64,000 bases of DNA from Gonapodya sp. JEL0774 (lineage: Eukaryota; Monoblepharomycota; Monoblepharidomycetes; Monoblepharidales; Gonapodyaceae), in the NCBI GenBank assembly GCA_027604505.1, contig JADIIX010000008.1:1-64000 (forward strand). The letters run 5' to 3'. Below, in pieces: positions 57,539 through 64,000 of the stretch; the stretch's first letter is position 1; every line of letters starts with the position of its first letter. Under the pieces are notes generated by a model, which ran no database searches, was not told the DNA's origin, and saw nothing but the letters and a program-made list of their open reading frames with translations. The position numbers and the translations under genes were made by a program.

Positions 57539-59275
57539 TTATCGACGGGATGTCCCACCCCCCACCTTTGACTCAAGTCCCGCCATGGCATTCCAGACTG
57601 CACTTCGTGCTCTACTGGAGTCCGTCATGTCCGCGTAAGATGTGACCCCAGCATCTTCTACCGGAGCACGCGAATCGATGAGGGGTGTGTGGATATCGAA
57701 CGCGGATATAGCCTCCTTTTAGATTGCGTCATACGGGGACGAAACAAGCAGCGCGAAAAAGAATAGGATTCGAAAAGTAGAATGAAAAGAGACATTTTGA
57801 GACGCTTTTAACGTACCCTCCACATCTCCATGGTCCAGTCCATGAGGTGCTGCCACTGTCCCGCGCGCGCTGCGCCCGGCCGCGGGTTACCGTCATCATC
57901 ATCTGCATGAATGCCATCCTCAGCGGCATCAAGGACGACTTTCCATTCCAAGAAATTATCCGAATGACTTCAGAAAACATGGTTCTACTTCGGGCATCTC
58001 ACCTAACACAGGTAGGTCATTGGCGTCAAACTCCAGCCCAACCTTTCTTTCTTTGAACAAAAACGCCAGATAAAACAAATTTTCGACTGTTTGCGAGAAC
58101 CCGCGCACGGGGTCCGGATTGGTGACAAAACGGAAGAAACACACAGGTCGGAAACGCGTGGGGTCATTATGGTCGTGGCGGTCTCTCGCGTTTGCGGAGG
58201 CGGCTCGCTTCAAATGCTTGAAAATAGAATGAACGTGCTTGGTGACCAAGTTTTTGTCACTGGACGTGTCGGCTTTCGACAGCTGATGAAGGTGCCCATT
58301 CAGTTTCTATTTAGTAAGAATGAAAGACACTGAGGAGCATTGTCTGACACGGACCTGTTCGGCTTTTTCCATTATGGCCGGTTTTTGACGTTCAGCAGCC
58401 TTACGTTCCTTCTTCACATGTTCTTTAGGTGGTTTCCCAAGAGCTCCAACCCTGAAGTACACGCACAACCCATTCAGAAAATGATCTTCCTTTTAAACGA
58501 GCAACGGGGGAGGGGGAGGGGCGCGGGCCGGTCGTGCGGGGGTGCCACCTCCTCATTGCTCACATAAAGTCCGTGGTTGGCACCCTCTTAGAGAATTTGA
58601 ATCCCAGCTTACCCAAAGTCTTCCACTGGTTTTCTTCGTTATCATCGCCAAAGGCCCCCGCCTTTAGGGCCACCAAATTGATAAACTCGTCTGTGTCAAA
58701 GGAGATCCCTTGAACCTGCCATGCGCGGGCAATCCTAGAGCCCTCTTTGGCAATGCCAACCATAAGACGTGCATCAAGAGTGGCCTCTTGTGGTCGTTGT
58801 ACTGGACGCGAGCACAGCAAGCGCGGGTAGGGTGGTGAGAAGACACTGCCCAACAAGCATTCAAAATAGGTCGAAAACTACCTGATTCCAATTGCTCATT
58901 CGCTCCTTCAACCTTTTTGACATAGTTTGAGAGATCCTTGTTGTATTTATCCTTGTTTTCTGTCACAGTCGTTCGAATCAAAGTGTGGAAGATAAAGGCG
59001 AGGACTTCTCAGGTTCGACTGCCCCTCCGAGCATTGTCGCAAGATCACGGACCTTCCAAATCTTCAATCATATTCCTGTACGTCGATCTGATCTCCCGCT
59101 GTTCGGCAGCACTCTGCTCTGCCCATTTGTCAATGTCCCCCTCGTCAATTCGTTGATCATCCATTTCCATCACATCCCCGTCCTCGCCTTCCTCGTCTTC
59201 GTCCCGTCGCGCCTTTTTCTTCGACGACGATCGATCTGCATCCTTTGTTGTCTTCGTTTTGGAAGCAGGGGGCAT
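57539..59275 (-). CDS. NSE4: Nse4, kleisin subunit of the SMC5-SMC6 complex
   Basis: Nse4 bridges the SMC5 and SMC6 heads in DNA repair and chromosome stability. The start at 59275 gives a basic/acidic tail (MPPASKTKTTKDADRSSSKK, EDEEGEDGDVMEMDDQ). Then come the N-terminal kleisin helices EQREIRSTYRNMIEDLE and NYVKKVEGANEQLES, with LDARLMVGIAKEGSRIARAW and FDTDEFINLV of the Nse4-Nse3-binding part. The C-terminal winged-helix segment is FFRFVTNPDPVRGFSQTVEN, LFYLAFLFKERKVGLEFDAN, and a tail ending at the TAA at 57539-57541. The 'F..fv.np.sFsqtveNlFyLsFL' signature is diagnostic. About seven exons. Convergent with the PPR gene (166 bp between stops). Confidence 0.88.
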
Positions 59276-59558
59276 TGTTACAGGATTACCTGTCCTCTGG
59301 CCCACCAGCTCCCCCAACCCTGCCTCCACGAAACCTGGCTCCTGGCTCCTGCTCACACACCACTCATCGCGGTCTCTCATGAACACAACAAGTAGCTCGC
59401 TGCCATGCCGTTAGGCATTTGGCCTCCGCCTGAACATGATTATTCGGAACTTGAATGCATTTATTAACCGTGGAGTTACCCAAGTGAATTGAATTGACAG
59501 CTCTCAGAGTAACTGAAGTAACTAATAAAATCATGTTCGTGTTGAAATCGGCACCATC
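59276..59558. other. Nse4 upstream / mutase 3' spacer
   Basis: 283 bp holding the Nse4 promoter and the 3' end of the mutase gene. AT-rich at 59,440-59,540. No motif was recognised. Confidence 0.35.
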
Positions 59559-62500
59559 TCAAGCCTTTCGCTCAAGGATTTTCTTCACGACCTCTTGCGC
59601 CGCAACGGGAACACGAGTGCCTAAACAAAATAAAATTAGCCCGGAAACCAATGCTTGCATATGTCGCATTCATTTTGGCTCACCAGGACCAAACACAATA
59701 CTGACTCCGCTTTCGTAGAGGAAATCGTAGTCCTGCGCCGGAATGACCCCTCCGGCGACTACCACCATATCATCGGCCCCAATTTTTTTGAGCTCTTCGA
59801 TGAGCTGAGGCACAAGTGTCTTGTGACCGGCAGCCTGGGACGACACACCAACAACGTGCACGTCCGCATCGACAGCCTGGCGGGCAACTTCGGCCGGAGT
59901 CTGGAACAGTGGGCCCACATCGACGTCAAACCCGAGGTCAGCAAAACCTGTAGCGATAACTTTGGCGCCTCGGTCGTGTCCATCCTGACCCATTTTAGCG
60001 ACAAGAATACGGGGGCGACGACCCTGCGTCTTGGCGAAGTTCTAAATTTGTCGCGAGTAAAAGCACATGAGTGAGTACAAACAAAATGTTCAGGCAAGGT
60101 TGTAAGTCTTTACAAACCTCAATTACGGCTTGGGCGTTTGAAATATCGTCCGATGCTCCGTATTCGCCAAGGTATGCTCCCTGAACCATGCGTGTAGTGA
60201 GGTTGTGCCTAGTGTAGACCTTTTCCATTGCATCAGAGATTTCTCCAACGGTTGCACGGACACGAGCGGCCTGCAGTCCAGAGATATGTCAGCTCGCAGT
60301 CCCCGAACAAATGATTACGCACGGAATGCCACCAACCTGAACAGCCAGATCCAATAAGTTTCCTTTACCGGTAGCGGCAGATTCAGATATTTGCTCCAGG
60401 AGGCTGGCAACCTTGGCAGTGTCCCTGGTCGCTTTTATCCGTGTGAGTTTCTCGATTTGGGCTTGGCGGACCGCTGTATTGTCAATCACGCGAACGTCCA
60501 TGGGCGCCTCGGATTTCAGTCGGTACTTATTGACACCGACGATCGTTTCTGGAAGTTCGGAGACCCGTAAATGGAGTTAGAGCACCACCTCTTCAAGCTC
60601 CGCCTCCCTGCCCCGTCTTCGCCCCTTCTCAAACGCACCGGCTCCAGAATCAATGTTTGCCTGTCGCTTAGCCGCAGATTCTTCAATTTTAAGCTTCGGG
60701 TATCCACTGGTTACCGACTTGGCCATTCCACCCTGGGCCTCAACCTCCCGAATGATCTTGAGAGCTTCCTCGTAGACTTCGTTAGTCAGGGACTCCATGA
60801 AGTACGAACCACCCCAAGGGTCCGCAACCTGGGATAGGTTATTAGCGACGGAGCAAATGAGCCTTATAACCCTGCGCCTTACACTTACAGCTCAATGAAA
60901 CCCTAGGACTCACTTTGGGGATGAACGCCTCCTCCTGGAGGATAAGTTGCGTGTTCCTCGCAATTCGAGCAGAGAACTCGGTGGGCAAGCCGACCGCTTC
61001 GTCGAGCGCGTTCGTGTGGAGCGACTGAGTACCCCCAAGGGTCGCCGACATGGCTTCAACCGTCGTCCGAATAATGTTGTTGTACGGGTCCTGCTCAGTG
61101 AGAGACCATCCTGATGTTTGACAGTGGGTGCGGAGGAGGAGAGACTTTTGACTCTTGGGGTTGAATTGCTCCTTGATGAGCATGGCCCAGAGACGGCGGG
61201 CCGCGCGAAGCTTGGCGATCTCCATGTAGAAGTTCATACCAATGCCGAAGAAGAAGGAGAGACGGGGGGCAAAGTCGTCGATGGACATGCCGGCGGCGAT
61301 ACCTAAACCGTATATAATCAAGGTGGGAAACACGCAGACCCGAGCTCGCTAAAACCGAACACCCACCAGTTCTCGCGTACTCCAATCCGTCAGCAATCGT
61401 GAAAGCCAGCTCCAACACGTTGTTCGCACCGGCTTCCTGAATATGGTATCCCGAGATTGAGATTGAGTTGAATTTGGGCATGTTCTTGGACGTGTAGGAA
61501 AAGATGTCACCAATGATGCGCATACTTGGTTCCGGGGGGTAGATGAATGTGTTTCGGACCATGAATTCTTTGAGAATATCGTTTTGAATGGTTCCGGATA
61601 GTTCGGCAATCTTCGCTCCTTGCTCCTCGCCAGCGACGATAAACATAGCCAAGATGGGGAGCACCGCACCATTCATGGTCATAGAGACGGACATCTTTTT
61701 CAAAGGGATACCGTTGAAGAGAATCTAATTGGAGCCCGCAATCAACGTGAGACTCGAATTGGACTTTCACGATATAACTCTCCAAGACTTACTTTCATAT
61801 CTTCCACAGAGTCAATCGCAACTCCAGCCATTCCGACATCACCAACCACACGAGGGTGGTCCGAATCGTAACCCCTGTGTGTTGCCAAATCGAAGGCAAC
61901 ACTGACACCTTGTTGCCCAGCAGCGATGGCGGCGCGGTAAAAGGCATTAGACTCCTCCGCTGTGGAGAAACCCGCATATTGGCGTACTGTCCAGGGTCGG
62001 TAGGTGTACATTGAGGCGTAAGGTCCTCGTGTAAAGGGGAACTTTCCAGGAATCTCCTTCGGGATATCAGCGACATCATCCTTAGTGTAGAGGGGTTTAA
62101 CATCAATGCCCTAAAAAGAGCGAAGTTCCGCATAGCAGAGTAAGCAACAGCGCTGAGAATAATGTTACGGGTAGCCGAGACTTCACCCACCTCTGAAGTG
62201 TGCCATGTCAAGGTCTGCACAGGATCCTTACCCTTGAGCTCCTTGGCGACAAGTTGAAGCCATTCCTGCGCGCGATTGAATAGAGATGCGGATGCGACAT
62301 AGTGCGGATGATGAGGACCAGGGTCGATTCGAGTTCTGGGATGTTTCGGAATGCTGCTCCCGACGAACTCACGGGATCAATGGGTTTCGCAAACTTTGGA
62401 GCTGTCGCCGGGGCCTCGGAGGACATATGTCGTCGGCATGCCTGCAAGATAACGTTAATACATTTTAAAATTTGGGAAAACGTGGTTCGGGAAAGGTGCC

Positions 62501-62769
62501 GGGAGCATGATCAAAATCATGCCCGTCAGATATCACGGAGAACCAGACGAGACACATGGTTAACCCCACGCTCTGCGGGGAGCTCCCACGTGCGTTACCA
62601 CAATTTCGAGTTCCGGATCGTGTGCTCGGCGAGGACGGATGAAAAACGGTGCTGTACTAACCGGCCCGAGACGGAACGCCGGAGTGCCAACAGTGGGAAG
62701 GATGACGCGGGCAGCAGAGGAGATTGCAGGTGCAGCAAGACGGGAAGCGGGAATATTAAGCGACGCCAT
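59559..62769 (-). CDS. Methylmalonyl-CoA mutase, mitochondrial (adenosylcobalamin-dependent)
   Basis: It converts methylmalonyl-CoA to succinyl-CoA at the end of propionate, odd-chain and branched amino-acid breakdown. The first exon ([20 protein letters not shown]) is a mitochondrial presequence and joins in phase to [15 protein letters not shown]. Catalytic barrel motifs: [73 protein letters not shown], and [20 protein letters not shown] with [19 protein letters not shown]. The C-terminal B12 domain has [20 protein letters not shown], where the DxHxxG His is the cobalt ligand, then [20 protein letters not shown] and VVAGGVIP. It ends at 59559. Single-chain, human-MUT-like architecture with about twelve short exons. 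Dikarya generally lack the enzyme and use the methylcitrate cycle. Confidence 0.95.
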
Positions 62770-63065
62770 CGCGCCTGCAAGAAGGGTTGAATGCGCGCGG
62801 TGGTGGAGAAATTCTGCACGATGGGCTTGGCCTGAAGTCGATGCGTCACTCCCATCCCACCTGGGGCAAAGTCATGCCTCATTTGACGTGACAACCCCAA
62901 TTCCGAATCAATCTATCATTTCACCATTTTATGTTCGGTAAATTGAAAGCCGTAGAAGACAACCTTACAAATTTATATATTGAATTCCAATTGACTCTGT
63001 TATGAACTTAATCGTACTATCATATCAACATCCCAAGAAGAAGGAAGCAGTCGAGCACCACAACT
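62770..63065. other. Mutase upstream / hydantoinase 3' spacer
   Basis: 296 bp between the mutase start and the stop of the hydantoinase B-like gene. The part 62,900-63,020 is AT-rich. No motif was recognised. Confidence 0.35.
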
Positions 63066-64000
63066 TCAGTACACATTGCCAGATTTGTGCTTCTCGATCC
63101 ATTCCTGAACATACGGCAGATTGGTGTGCGGACCGCGCATCCTTGTGAGGCCCGGGTGGGTGGGTGCTGGAACTCCCGTCTCCTCCAGGGCACGCGCCGC
63201 AAGCTCTTGAATCGTTCCGCCCCGGTTAAACACTTCTCCATCTGGTCTCTTCATCTTGGGAGCCAGTTCAGCTCGAAGGGCTTCCGTGGCCTTGACGTCC
63301 ACCGCGAGCTCATCCGTCAACACCACACCATAGCGCTTAGCTCCCTCTTTGGTCACCAGCCCACGACGAACCTCGAGGCGCACAATCTCCGGGTCACGAG
63401 TGAGCGGGTCACCCCAGCCACCACCACCCCAAGTCTCATAAACCAACACATCGTTGGGTTCCACCTGAACGTTGTCTGTCTTCGATCCAAGGTACATGAT
63501 GGATGGGTTGACCGGGTCCTCACTGTATTTGTACAGAATCTTCTTGCTGCGATTGCCCGGATCACCGCCAACAACACCCCAAGGCTTGCTGAGCCACCGG
63601 TCGTCGTGAATACTGATGGTACCACTCTCGAGGAACTTGTAGACGCAGCGAAGTGCGTTTCCTCCCCGGTGGAAACCAGCACCACCTGTATCCGCAACTG
63701 TGTTGTAGGTCTCGATCCTCAGAGGGAAGTAGAGCTCGAGATACTCGACAGGCACGGAACGCATGCCCGGCCAAAGAGAGTGGCCGTCCAGGCCATCACC
63801 GATGGGCCGCCCGGGAATGCCACCGAAAGCGATCTGGTAGAGCTGGAACCACGTTCCATCCTCGCGCCAGCTAACATACGGTGTGGAAAAATAAGCGGAT
63901 AAGAAACGAGAGAAATGTAAGTGAATCGCCGCTCACAACAAACTGCAAGCATTGTCCCCAACTATATACCTACCCAGAGTAGAAGAAGTGAGGCGAATCT
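63066..64000 (-). CDS. Hydantoinase B / 5-oxoprolinase-type enzyme, C-terminal part (runs off the window)
   Basis: Members open cyclic amides with ATP: 5-oxoproline to glutamate (eukaryotic oxoprolinase) or N-methylhydantoin. Only the end is present. The last exon (63066 to about 63,871) reads SWREDGTWFQLYQIAFGGIP, GRPIGDGLDGHSLWPGMRSV, PVEYLELYFPLRIETYNTVA, DTGGAGFHRGGNALRCVYKF, then GVVGGDPGNRSKKILY, VYETWGGGGWGDPLTRDPE and a C-terminal helix ending at the TGA at 63066-63068. 'E.P.RI......DsGGaG..RGG.g' is typical of the HyuB domain. An acceptor (gtatgttag) just upstream marks an intron, and further exons lie beyond 64,000. Whether it is a separate HyuB subunit or the end of a full-length oxoprolinase cannot be told here. 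The extra tail after the GDP segment is longer than in many oxoprolinases. Confidence 0.88.

Noticed and set aside
8279-64000. A hydantoin-degradation gene cluster (N-carbamoyl hydrolase with hydantoinase B)
   Set aside because: The two genes are about 53 kb apart with unrelated genes between them, so linkage gives no support for a cluster.

Overview
This is nuclear DNA of a eukaryote, most likely a zoosporic early-diverging (chytrid-like) fungus. Genes are cut by many short GT-AG introns (mostly about 45-120 nt). They encode fungal-type proteins: NADPH-cytochrome P450 reductase, a Dap1-type b5-like protein, homoserine kinase, Hsp78, a peroxisomal two-domain dehydrogenase and an AusD-type methyltransferase. 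Other genes point outside Dikarya: an outer-dynein-arm docking subunit (motile flagellum), B12-dependent methylmalonyl-CoA mutase, a CDCA7-type zinc-finger protein and a Fanzor (eukaryotic TnpB-like) gene. The organism assignment is inference; no marker such as rRNA is present.

Layout. 1-2.5 kb: no recognised gene, but it opens with a 77-bp copy of sequence found inside the Fanzor gene. 2.6-8.0 kb: Fanzor-like gene on the + strand, reconstructed as about 15 exons in one consistent frame (roughly 880-900 codons), with a hairpin downstream. 8.3-9.9 kb: M20 N-carbamoyl-amino-acid hydrolase (+). 10.0-13.5 kb: P450 reductase (-). 14.1-15.6 kb: homoserine kinase (+). 16.3-18.5 kb: glucose-6-phosphate dehydrogenase (-). 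18.9-20.1 kb: Dap1/PGRMC-like protein (-). 20.3-21.8 kb: CDCA7-like zinc finger (-). 22.5-24.9 kb: GST-like and hemerythrin-like genes (+). 25.1-28.5 kb: Hsp78 (+), followed by a decayed copy of one of its own exons. 29.2-30.8 kb: Sec14-like (-). 31.5-34.2 kb: F-box/LRR (+). 34.9-36.3 kb: remnant or unusual gene joining microbial-rhodopsin-like helices to a degenerate class III cyclase domain (-). 37.1-39.8 kb: multi-pass membrane protein (+). 40.0-43.9 kb: TBC Rab-GAP (-). 44.3-45.5 kb: methyltransferase (-). 46.2-49.7 kb: tandem SDR multifunctional enzyme (-). 50.1-52.9 kb: dynein docking coiled coil (-). 53.7-57.4 kb: PPR protein (+). 57.5-59.3 kb: Nse4 (-). 59.6-62.8 kb: methylmalonyl-CoA mutase (-). 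63.1-64.0 kb: hydantoinase B/oxoprolinase C-terminus (-), running off the window.

How genes relate. Most are independent housekeeping genes in no operon-like order. The P450 reductase and the Dap1-like protein both serve ER cytochromes P450. G6PD supplies NADPH. The two-domain SDR enzyme and methylmalonyl-CoA mutase belong to fatty-acid and propionate catabolism. The N-carbamoyl hydrolase and hydantoinase B belong to related cyclic-amide chemistry but lie 53 kb apart.

The most notable content is the Fanzor gene. Its fold and zinc ribbon are recognisable, but the expected RuvC-I Asp reads Val and the expected RuvC-II Glu reads Lys, so it is probably nuclease-dead, either decaying or repurposed. 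The second is the rhodopsin-helix/pseudo-cyclase locus, which lacks helices D-G and carries an in-frame stop. All exon boundaries were read by eye from splice signals and frame continuity, so they are approximate unless a phase check is stated.
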